Source: Cellvibrionales bacterium (GTDB taxonomy: Bacteria; Pseudomonadota; Gammaproteobacteria; Pseudomonadales; UBA7434). From it: a stretch of 6,766 bases of DNA. Every line of letters starts with the position of its first letter. Positions within the stretch are counted from its first letter, which is position 1. Where the stretch lies: assembly GCA_003492055.1 (NCBI GenBank), contig DMZE01000264.1, forward strand, positions 1 to 6,766, given 5' to 3'. The notes under the pieces are model-generated. The model was not told the DNA's origin, ran no database searches, and worked only from the letters and a program-made list of their open reading frames with translations. Of the stretch, positions 1 to 4,866 are shown in pieces. A program made the translations under genes and the position numbers.

Positions 1-669
1 GCCAGCCATATCGATAGAGGAGCGATTAATCGCGTTAGCTACATCCCGTAATGTCAGTTGGTATTTTTTTAAATCAACCTCACTGACTTCAATGGATATT
101 TCATAGTCGCGCAGGCCAAACAGTTCTACCGAAGAAATTTCTGGCAAGGCAAGAACATCTTGCTCAATGCCGCGTAAAATTTTGTTGAGCTGTTTTTCAG
201 TAAGATCGCCGCTAACTTGTAATTGGATGGCAGGAAATTCCATTTCTAGCTGTTCAATCACAGCCGCTTCTGTCAGGTCGGGTAGATTACTGATGCCATC
301 AATTCGATTTTTTATTTGATCAAGCAACGTCGATACTTCAAAGCCTTGCATAACATTGATTTGAAGCCTTGCTAAGCCCTCATTGCTATAAGAGCTCATT
401 TTTTCAATGCCGGCAATATCTTTAATGGCTTTTTCGACTTTACTGGTAACACCTTGCTCAACCTCTTCAGGTGCTGCGCCAGGGTAAGCTATGAGCACTT
501 GAATGATTTCAATGTTCAGATCCGGTTGGAATTCTCGTTGTATCTTTGAGAGTGAAATCAGACCAATAACAATAATAAATATCATCAATAAATTGGCGGC
601 GACATGGTTGCGAGCAAACCATGAAACAATATCGTTTTGATTGTCGTAATCGGTAGGTGATGCTGACAT
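1..669 (-). CDS. RND efflux transporter, inner-membrane subunit (N-terminal part, cut by window edge)
   Basis: This is the first 223 codons of an AcrB/HAE-type resistance-nodulation-division transporter, a proton-driven inner-membrane pump that passes substrates to a periplasmic adaptor and outer-membrane channel. The N-terminus is cytoplasmic, with the motif SWFARNHVAANLLM (residues 16-29) leading into transmembrane helix 1 (about 23-41). The periplasmic porter region begins near residue 50 with FQPDLN, followed by YPGAAPEEVEQGV (62-74), a hallmark of the family, and NRIDGISNLP (121-130). Full-length members are about 1000-1050 residues, so roughly four fifths is missing; the frame is open to the window edge. 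An AAGGA Shine-Dalgarno (minus strand, 679-683) lies 9 bases upstream of the ATG and overlaps the TAA of the adaptor gene, suggesting coupled translation. The substrate cannot be told from this part. Family assignment is very sure. Confidence 0.95.
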   Translation of the reverse strand, partial: MSASPTDYDNQNDIVSWFARNHVAANLLMIFIIVIGLISLSKIQREFQPDLNIEIIQVLIAYPGAAPEEVEQGVTSKVEKAIKDIAGIEKMSSYSNEGLARLQINVMQGFEVSTLLDQIKNRIDGISNLPDLTEAAVIEQLEMEFPAIQLQVSGDLTEKQLNKILRGIEQDVLALPEISSVELFGLRDYEISIEVSEVDLKKYQLTLRDVANAINRSSIDMAG

Positions 670-681
670 GAATGAACGTCC

Positions 682-1950
682 TTATATTTCGCGTACAGCT
701 TTATCGTTATTATTAGCCGTTGAGGTTTTTGCAGCGACGGCTGTATCTCCATCGTCTTCAGGCAGCGTGATTAATTTGGCGATGCTAACGGTGCTGCCAA
801 TATTGCCACTGTCGATATACCCAATAGCAATTTTGTCACCATCGCCCAAGCCGTTATCGATATACGCGTAGCGCGAGTCGCTGGTAATAATATTGACTGC
901 GCGTTGTTGTAGTTTGCCGTTGTTGTCTATTAACCAAACGGTGCTATCCGTTTGTAATACATCGTGAGGGATGCGCACAATATTATCCAAGGACTTGCCG
1001 GTAATGCGTGCATTAACAAAGGTGCCAACGCGAAGCAGGGGTTGATCGGCTTGTGCCATTAATTGATAAGGATCGTTAACACTGGCAACTAAGTAGAGCA
1101 TACGACTGCGCTCATCCAATACGCTTTCGACGCGGGCTAACGATGCCTGCCAGTGAAAGTCGATACCATTTAAGCTAAGCGTCAATTGAATTGGCGCAGC
1201 TTGTGTTTGCAGAGTGCTGGGCGAGGGAAGCGCTAATAATGCGAGTTTATGTTCGGCCACAGGCAGGCGCACTTCAACTTGATTGCTAGCAAAACAAACA
1301 CCCAGTGCTGTCCCTACTGATACATGCTGGCCTAAATCGACACTGCGATGCCTTACTAATCCATCGTAGGGGGCGGTAACGGTGGTGCGCGCTAAATTCT
1401 CTTTTGCTTGGGCAAGGTCAGCTTTAGCGGCGGTTAAATTAGCGGCGGCTTCGGCAATCTGCGGTTCGCGTAAGGCCAGCGATTTTGCCGCAGCAGAGCG
1501 TTTACCTTCTTTGTTGTAGCGGAGCCAATCTAGGTAGGCGACATCGGCACGGCCACGCTGTTCGGCAAGGCGGGTGTTGGCCGCTGCAACTGAAGCCTGC
1601 GCGCGCGCTACCGCGGTACGGTATTCTAAATCGTCAATGCGTAATAGCAGGTCGCCCTGTTTAACAGAGCCTCCAGCGACAAAATGATCGGCAACTTCAA
1701 TAATACGGCCTTGAACTTCTGAGGATAGTGCGGTTTCTGTGCTGGGCAAAACCGTGCCTTGCGAGTGGATAATCATTTGCTGGGTTTTACTCGAAACCTG
1801 AATCGCATCTATAAAAAGACGGTTTTTTTCTTGGGCTTGCTGAACCGGTTCAGGTTTACTTAAATACAATAAATAAGCGACGACGGTAGCAGCGGTAACA
1901 ATAATGATGGGCCGCAGTGCTCGGCGTTTTGACAGGGTAAGTAGTGGCAT
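682..1950 (-). CDS. RND efflux periplasmic adaptor (HlyD/AcrA-type membrane fusion protein)
   Basis: This 422-residue adaptor would bridge the RND transporter encoded 12 bp downstream and an outer-membrane channel. It has a basic N-terminus (KRRALR, 8-13) and a single hydrophobic anchor (about 14-30) with no lipobox cysteine, so it is probably membrane-anchored rather than a lipoprotein. The first half of the lipoyl-like (barrel-sandwich) domain is at 73-108 (SSEVQGRI, then VKQGDLLLRID). An alpha-helical hairpin rich in Ala, Gln and Glu spans about 111-188. The second lipoyl half is at 190-215 (TVTAPYDGLVRHRSVDLGQ). Beta-barrel and membrane-proximal domains follow, with RVGTFVNARI and VRIPHDVL in the C-terminal half. 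The last 30 residues are polar and look disordered. The ATG is preceded by TAGGAAG (minus strand, 1954-1960), ending 3 bases before the start. The length is typical. Family is sure; transported compounds are unknown. Confidence 0.95.
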   Translation of the reverse strand: MPLLTLSKRRALRPIIIVTAATVVAYLLYLSKPEPVQQAQEKNRLFIDAIQVSSKTQQMIIHSQGTVLPSTETALSSEVQGRIIEVADHFVAGGSVKQGDLLLRIDDLEYRTAVARAQASVAAANTRLAEQRGRADVAYLDWLRYNKEGKRSAAAKSLALREPQIAEAAANLTAAKADLAQAKENLARTTVTAPYDGLVRHRSVDLGQHVSVGTALGVCFASNQVEVRLPVAEHKLALLALPSPSTLQTQAAPIQLTLSLNGIDFHWQASLARVESVLDERSRMLYLVASVNDPYQLMAQADQPLLRVGTFVNARITGKSLDNIVRIPHDVLQTDSTVWLIDNNGKLQQRAVNIITSDSRYAYIDNGLGDGDKIAIGYIDSGNIGSTVSIAKLITLPEDDGDTAVAAKTSTANNNDKAVREI

Positions 1951-2082
1951 TGGCTTCCTAAGTGTTTTTTTTAATTTTTCAATCTTTGAACCTGCTTATA
2001 TTGGCTAGATTAAATGAAATTGGTGTTATCGGTTAATTAAGTAATAGTAAGGCTCATTCAGCGAAATTTAGTTCGTGTCTTT

Positions 2083-2116
2083 TGTTGTTAATAATTGAGT
2101 GTTGTTAATAATCGAG
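2083..2116. repeat. 17-bp tandem direct repeat (2 copies)
   Basis: Two adjacent copies, TGTTGTTAATAATTGAG (2083-2099) and the same with one T-to-C change (2100-2116), match at 16 of 17 positions. They end just before the 12-bp palindrome. A pair of direct 17-bp units, about one and a half helical turns apart, in a divergent promoter region could be binding sites for a regulator. It could equally be a neutral local duplication. Confidence 0.85.
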
Positions 2117-2138
2117 GCCTTAAACATGTTTAGGGGCC
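2116..2138. promoter_or_regulatory. Palindrome, candidate operator
   Basis: TAAACATGTTTA at 2121-2132 is a perfect 12-bp dyad. The flanks GGCCT (2116-2120) and GGGGCC (2133-2138) extend the symmetry imperfectly, with one T-G pair and one extra G. The half-sites TAAAC and GTTTA are those found, in the opposite order, in the KorA operator recalled for plasmid RK2 (GTTTAGCTAAAC). The neighbouring gene encodes a KorA-like protein, so this is a candidate autoregulatory or efflux-operon operator. The symmetry is seen directly; operator function is inferred. Confidence 0.45.
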
Positions 2139-2218
2139 ATTGGTGGATTTATAAATGTAAAATTTATTAAGCGATAGTTTACAGTTTATAACAATAAGCG
2201 TACTAATTAATCTGCTCA

Positions 2219-2282
2219 AAAAAGAAAATAATATCTATAAATGAGTATTTTTATCTGAAATAAATGCGATTATTTTCTTTTT
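2219..2282. repeat. 14-bp perfect inverted repeat, 36-bp spacer
   Basis: AAAAAGAAAATAAT (2219-2232) is the exact reverse complement of ATTATTTTCTTTTT (2269-2282). The arms are purely A/T apart from one G/C pair, so chance is not excluded in such an AT-rich stretch. The distance between arms is long for an intrinsic terminator, and no T-run is attached to a GC-rich stem. It may reflect a paired binding site or a cruciform-prone element. Confidence 0.7.
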
Positions 2283-2315
2283 AAGACTGTTAGTTTTTAT
2301 GCGATTTCTTATGGA

Positions 2316-2347
2316 TTGAAGCTACTAGTAAAATTAAAATGTATAAA
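2316..2347 (+). promoter_or_regulatory. Weak candidate promoter for the KorA-like gene
   Basis: TATAAA at 2342-2347 (within TATAAAAT) is a fair -10 element located 35 bases before the chosen ATG. The nearest -35-like hexamer is TTGAAG at 2316-2321, but the 20-base spacer is longer than the usual 16-18. The -10 is the more trustworthy half. The assignment is tentative because the whole stretch is AT-rich. Confidence 0.25.
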
Positions 2348-2382
2348 ATTGTGGTTAATCGTTGCAGGGAAAGGTGGGCATA

Positions 2383-2865
2383 ATGCTGTCGGTGGAATGT
2401 AGTGTTGGATTTCTGCTCAAAAACATTGAGCAATTACAAGGACTTGGTAAGTTGGAAACAATCTTGCCGATATTTGATGCGATGAAAGTACTTATGACTC
2501 AGACACAATTTGATGTGTCTATGATTGACCTGACAATGTCAGCCGAAAACCGCAAAGTGGCTCAGCACTTTTTAGTGGATGGTCTGACGACAACGGAAAT
2601 GAAAAAAATGGGTGTTAGCCCTTCACGATTATCCAAAGTTGTCGCTCGGGTGATTGAAAACTTTAACAAACAGTTAACGTTATTAGGTCTTGTGGGTGGG
2701 CATTATATTTTGGATGAAAAAACGGCCCAACTGGTCGGCGAGATGGAGTCAGCTAAAGTCGCTGAAGCGCAATATAAATTATTGCTTGATGAGGCAGAAG
2801 CCAAGTCGCGCGCCAAGCTGACTAGAAAAGGGAAGAGTGGCAATGGCCGTAATAAAAGCGATTAA
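2383..2865 (+). CDS. KorA/TrfB-like helix-turn-helix transcriptional regulator
   Basis: The predicted protein is 160 residues from the ATG, which is preceded by AAAGGTGG (2370-2377) at good spacing; an in-frame TTG at 2362 lacks such a site. Residues about 38-96 align by eye with the whole N-terminal half of plasmid KorA (TrfB): MTQTQFD resembles LTESQFQ, FLVDGLTTTEM resembles VLVDGKPQATF, and MGVSPSRLSKVVARV (76-90) matches the helix-turn-helix LGLTRGAVSQAVHRV. The segment YILDEKTAQLVGEME (108-122) parallels the KorA dimerisation region. KorA proteins are about 100 residues; this one adds about 37 residues in front and an Ala/Lys-rich basic tail (about 123-160), possibly helical and extra DNA contact. 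KorA represses plasmid replication and transfer genes as a dimer. Here no plasmid genes are visible and the protein probably regulates the divergent region or itself. Family call comes from remembered sequence, fairly sure; targets are unknown. Confidence 0.72.
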   Translation: MLSVECSVGFLLKNIEQLQGLGKLETILPIFDAMKVLMTQTQFDVSMIDLTMSAENRKVAQHFLVDGLTTTEMKKMGVSPSRLSKVVARVIENFNKQLTLLGLVGGHYILDEKTAQLVGEMESAKVAEAQYKLLLDEAEAKSRAKLTRKGKSGNGRNKSD

Positions 2866-3413
2866 TAAAAACGTCTAGCTGCTGCTTTATAGGCAGAAAT
2901 TTTCTTTTCGGCTTGTTGGTAAAGGGCGGCAATATCGACTTCTAGGCCGACCTCTGCACGTCGCGATATCATCGTGATAGGAAATAACACGTTTTCAGTC
3001 AGTTTAAGTTGTAGCGCGCGCGAGGGGCCATATTTATCCACGTAAATTACCCAGCGAAGATCAAATTCTAGGATCAATAAATCACCCAATATAATGCCCA
3101 TATCTTGCAGGAGCCGGCTATCTTGAGTGCTTACTAGCTGCTCGTCGAGTAAGCGTTGCAGCAATGCGACATCATGTTCTTGCTGCTGCTGAAAGCGACT
3201 ACCCAAATGACGACGCGTCAGTTCATTAATGCGGGCTCGGCCCTGTTGCAGGTAACGCTCGTCGGACTCGCTAAATTGACGAATTATTGCTCGATCGGCG
3301 GTCTTATCCTCAAAGGCTTGGGTGTTCAGCGATAGCGTTAGAGTACTCACTACCATTAAGCAGAGCGTTATTAATTTGCAGCTCATCATAAGAGGCTTTA
3401 TTGATGATTTCAT
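2862..3413 (-). CDS. Secreted DUF3806-like protein
   Basis: From the chosen ATG the protein is 183 residues. It starts with a signal peptide: basic start (MKSSIKP), a hydrophobic core (about 14-28) and a likely signal peptidase I site after TQA (31-33). The mature part is about 150 residues. A charged helical stretch (about 40-95, Gln-rich at 75-78) precedes a domain with MGIILGDLL (105-113), FDLRWVIYVDKYGPSRALQL (117-136) and FPITMISRR (144-152). This pattern of a glycine-containing helix, W-V-x-Y-x-D-x-Y-G and FP-x-T-M-I resembles DUF3806, a family of unknown function. No catalytic residues are recognisable. The ATG at 3413 has GGGAAG (minus strand, 3421-3426) 7 bases upstream. In-frame ATGs at 3428 and 3467 are real alternatives, each following AAGGTG; an ATG at 3566 has no ribosome-binding site. 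The stop codon overlaps that of the convergent KorA-like gene. Confidence 0.75.
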   Translation of the reverse strand: MKSSIKPLMMSCKLITLCLMVVSTLTLSLNTQAFEDKTADRAIIRQFSESDERYLQQGRARINELTRRHLGSRFQQQQEHDVALLQRLLDEQLVSTQDSRLLQDMGIILGDLLILEFDLRWVIYVDKYGPSRALQLKLTENVLFPITMISRRAEVGLEVDIAALYQQAEKKISAYKAAARRFY

Positions 3414-3424
3414 GGCATGTCTTC

Positions 3425-3489
3425 CCATTGTGTCTTCACCTTGTATCTTCGCATTGTATCTTCGCATTGTATCTTCACCTTGTATCTTC
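3425..3489. repeat. 13-bp tandem repeat array (5 units) at the start of the DUF3806-like gene
   Basis: On the plus strand, five 13-bp units follow one another: CCATTGTGTCTTC (3425-3437), ACCTTGTATCTTC (3438-3450), GCATTGTATCTTC twice (3451-3463, 3464-3476) and ACCTTGTATCTTC (3477-3489). A degenerate partial copy lies at 3414-3424. Read on the minus strand, the units supply alternating Shine-Dalgarno-like AAGGTG and ATG elements. AAGGTG is followed 8 bases later by ATG at two places, giving starts at 3467 and 3428. These are 39 bases (three units) apart and in the same frame as the DUF3806-like protein. The unit length is not a multiple of three, so copy-number change would shift frame for any start upstream of the array. 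Confidence 0.92.
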
Positions 3490-3658
3490 CCATCGTAAAG
3501 CAATGGTGGTGGCAATAATCGTGGGCCGAGTAGTCGCTCTGGTGTCGTTTCGATATAGCGGTCCATACTTTTATGATACTCGCAGCCTATTTTTAGTTCG
3601 AGGCTTTTGTTGGTCTAAATAGCAGTTGGTGTAAAGAGCGCTTTATTATTGGCTTTGA

Positions 3659-3683
3659 CGGCGGAATTTTGTCTGTTTCGCCG
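3659..3683. other. Hairpin-capable inverted repeat
   Basis: CGGCGGAA (3659-3666) can pair with TTTCGCCG (3676-3683) over 8 bp, with one G-T pair and a 9-base loop. Neither strand carries a T-run after it, so it is not a standard intrinsic terminator. It could be a protein-binding dyad in the dapA/DUF3806 divergent region, or chance. Confidence 0.4.
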
Positions 3684-3764
3684 CGCTAAGCCTTGTGCTG
3701 GCTGGCCCGCCTAAGTACCATGACTCCCCTATATCGCGAGGTTATACGCAGTCTATAAAGCTGT

Positions 3765-3824
3765 TATTTAAACGAATATTTAAATGGCTATTTAAATGTG
3801 TATTTAGATATTTATTTAGATAAA
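3765..3824. repeat. 12-bp AT-rich tandem array (5 degenerate units) upstream of dapA
   Basis: Five consecutive 12-bp units each begin with TATTTA: TATTTAAACGAA (3765-3776), TATTTAAATGGC (3777-3788), TATTTAAATGTG (3789-3800), TATTTAGATATT (3801-3812) and TATTTAGATAAA (3813-3824). The first six bases are invariant, position 7 is A or G and position 8 is always A. Two units contain the palindrome ATTTAAAT. The array ends 54 bases before the chosen dapA start. It may act as an AT-rich promoter or binding element; function is not shown by the sequence. Confidence 0.88.
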
Positions 3825-3865
3825 TAGATCATGCATTTTTTTATAACTCGCGATTCAGTAATTTT

Positions 3866-3870
3866 GGGGA
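3866..3870 (+). promoter_or_regulatory. Ribosome-binding site that fixes the dapA start
   Basis: GGGGA lies 8 bases before the ATG at 3879. The upstream in-frame ATG at 3831 has only AT-rich sequence before it. DapA proteins normally begin MI-x-GS-x-VALVTP, which is exactly what the 3879 start gives, so the 16-residue extension from 3831 is rejected. Confidence 0.8.
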
Positions 3871-3878
3871 CAGAAGCA

Positions 3879-4811
3879 ATGATTTCAGGCAGTATCGTGG
3901 CACTTGTCACACCTATGTTAGACGATGGCAGTATTGATTATGCAGGCTTGCAGCGCTTGGTTGACTGGCATGTAAGTGCGGGTACCAGTGCGATTGTGGC
4001 TGTGGGTACAACCGGTGAGTCGGCGACATTAAGTGTTGAAGAGCATCACACCGTGATTAAAGCCATTGTCGATCAAGCGGCAGGGCGTATTCCTATTATT
4101 GCCGGTACTGGCGCTAACTCTACTTCTGAAGCGATTGAAATGACCCATGCGGCACATCGTGTTGGTGCAGATGCTTGCTTGACCGTAACGCCTTATTACA
4201 ATAAGCCGACCCAGGAAGGTCTGTATTTACATCATAAAGCTATTGCTGAAGCCGTCGACATTCCCAATATTTTATACAATGTACCGGGTCGAACAGCGGT
4301 TGATATGTTGCCTTCGACAACGGCACGCTTGGCAGAGTTACCGAATATTGTTGGTATTAAAGACGCTACCGGTGATCTTGCGCGCGGTGCAGCGTTATTG
4401 GCGGGCTGTGGTGATAAAATTTCTATTTACTCAGGTGATGATGCCACGGCCGTTGAATTTATGCTGATGGGCGGTGCGGGCAATGTTTCAGTGACGGCTA
4501 ATGTTGCGCCACAGCAAATGGCTGAATTGTGTCGTTTAGCGATGGCGGCGAGCTCGGGTAGCGAGCAAGATAAGCAGGCAGCGCGTGATTTAAACCAGAG
4601 TTTAGCGGCGCTGAATAATGATTTATTTGTTGAGGCAAATCCCATTCCTGTGAAATGGGCGCTGCACAAAATGGGCTTAATGGGTCAGGGGATTCGTTTA
4701 CCTTTGACGATTTTAGATTCACAGTACCATGCAAAAATTGAAACGGCTTTGGCGTTAGCCAGCATTACAACTGAGCCAGCTAAGCAAACTACGCAAACTA
4801 CGGCGAATTAA
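3879..4811 (+). CDS. dapA: 4-hydroxy-tetrahydrodipicolinate synthase (DapA)
   Basis: DapA condenses pyruvate with aspartate semialdehyde, the first committed step to diaminopimelate and lysine, in the cytoplasm. The 310-residue protein keeps E. coli numbering through the TIM barrel. TTGES (44-48) holds the Thr44/Thr45 relay, YYNKP (106-110) the Tyr107 contributed across the dimer, YNVPGRT (133-139) the Tyr133 and the Arg138 that binds aspartate semialdehyde, and GIKDATGD (159-166) the Schiff-base Lys161. Gly186 is present and E. coli Ile203 is Val. Residues of the lysine feedback site are mostly kept (Ser48, Ala49, His56, Asn80, Glu84, Tyr106), but E. coli His53 is Val, so feedback strength is uncertain. 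E. coli DapA has 292 residues; the extra length is mainly a polar C-terminal tail of about 17 residues with a QTTQTT repeat. It leads a cluster with bamC 55 bp downstream. Confidence 0.98.
   Translation: MISGSIVALVTPMLDDGSIDYAGLQRLVDWHVSAGTSAIVAVGTTGESATLSVEEHHTVIKAIVDQAAGRIPIIAGTGANSTSEAIEMTHAAHRVGADACLTVTPYYNKPTQEGLYLHHKAIAEAVDIPNILYNVPGRTAVDMLPSTTARLAELPNIVGIKDATGDLARGAALLAGCGDKISIYSGDDATAVEFMLMGGAGNVSVTANVAPQQMAELCRLAMAASSGSEQDKQAARDLNQSLAALNNDLFVEANPIPVKWALHKMGLMGQGIRLPLTILDSQYHAKIETALALASITTEPAKQTTQTTAN
4784..4801 (+). repeat. 9-bp tandem duplication in the dapA 3' end
   Basis: GCAAACTAC occurs twice without a gap (4784-4792, 4793-4801). Because 9 is a multiple of three, it duplicates Gln-Thr-Thr in the DapA tail without shifting frame. 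The tail lies beyond the conserved barrel and is probably tolerant of length change. Confidence 0.85.
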
Positions 4812-4866
4812 ATTGAGCGTGTCTAGTCATACTTCTACCGATAACGTCGTATATGGAAACTGTTGC

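Larger units (their letters stand above)
1951..2382. promoter_or_regulatory. Divergent AT-rich intergenic region between efflux operon and KorA-like gene
   Basis: This 432-bp stretch has no credible coding sequence and is visibly richer in A+T than the genes on either side. It must hold the promoters of the leftward efflux operon and the rightward KorA-like gene. It contains a 17-bp direct repeat, a 12-bp perfect palindrome and a 14-bp inverted repeat, each listed separately, plus a short doublet AGTTTA at 2176-2181 and 2183-2188. I could not pick a convincing promoter for the efflux operon; TATAAG read on the minus strand just upstream of the adaptor gene is a possible -10 but lacks a good -35. 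The region is long for a bacterial divergent promoter, which fits regulated expression. Regulation is an inference. Confidence 0.6.
3490..3878. promoter_or_regulatory. Divergent intergenic region between DUF3806-like gene and dapA
   Basis: I see no convincing gene in these 389 bp. The DUF3806-like frame is open back to an ATG at 3566, but nothing resembling a ribosome-binding site precedes that ATG. The region should contain the promoters for the leftward DUF3806-like gene and the rightward dapA cluster. Visible elements are a hairpin-capable repeat at 3659-3683, a TATAAA at 3754-3759 that could be a plus-strand -10 without a clear -35, and a 12-bp AT-rich tandem array at 3765-3824. No riboswitch structure was recognised before dapA. 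Confidence 0.5.

Noticed and set aside
668..871. 67-residue plus-strand open frame over the adaptor/RND junction
   Set aside because: It lies antisense to the well-supported end of the adaptor gene and the RND start, has no ribosome-binding site and no recognisable protein features.
3425..3489. CRISPR-like array
   Set aside because: The 13-bp units are directly adjacent with no spacers, and no cas gene is near.
3401..3622. 73-residue plus-strand open frame across the 13-bp array
   Set aside because: It is the antisense reading of the repeat array and of the DUF3806-like gene start; its repeated residues come only from the DNA repeat.
3659..3683. Intrinsic terminator
   Set aside because: The stem is modest and there is no following T-run on either strand; it also lies upstream of both flanking genes, where a terminator is not expected.
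3825..3878. dapA starting at the ATG at 3831, or a separate leader peptide there
   Set aside because: The 3831 ATG has no ribosome-binding site and is in frame with dapA without a stop, so it is no separate leader; the conserved DapA N-terminus and GGGGA support 3879.
3490..3878. Lysine riboswitch before dapA
   Set aside because: I could not find the multi-helix pattern expected of that element, and the stretch is largely simple AT-rich repeat; a covariance-model search would settle it.
4243..4734. Several 74-80 residue open frames on both strands within dapA
   Set aside because: They are shadows of the conserved dapA frame and encode nothing recognisable.
4813..4866. bamC starting at TTG 4813
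   Set aside because: It has no Shine-Dalgarno and adds 18 residues with no hydrophobic character before a proper lipoprotein signal peptide.
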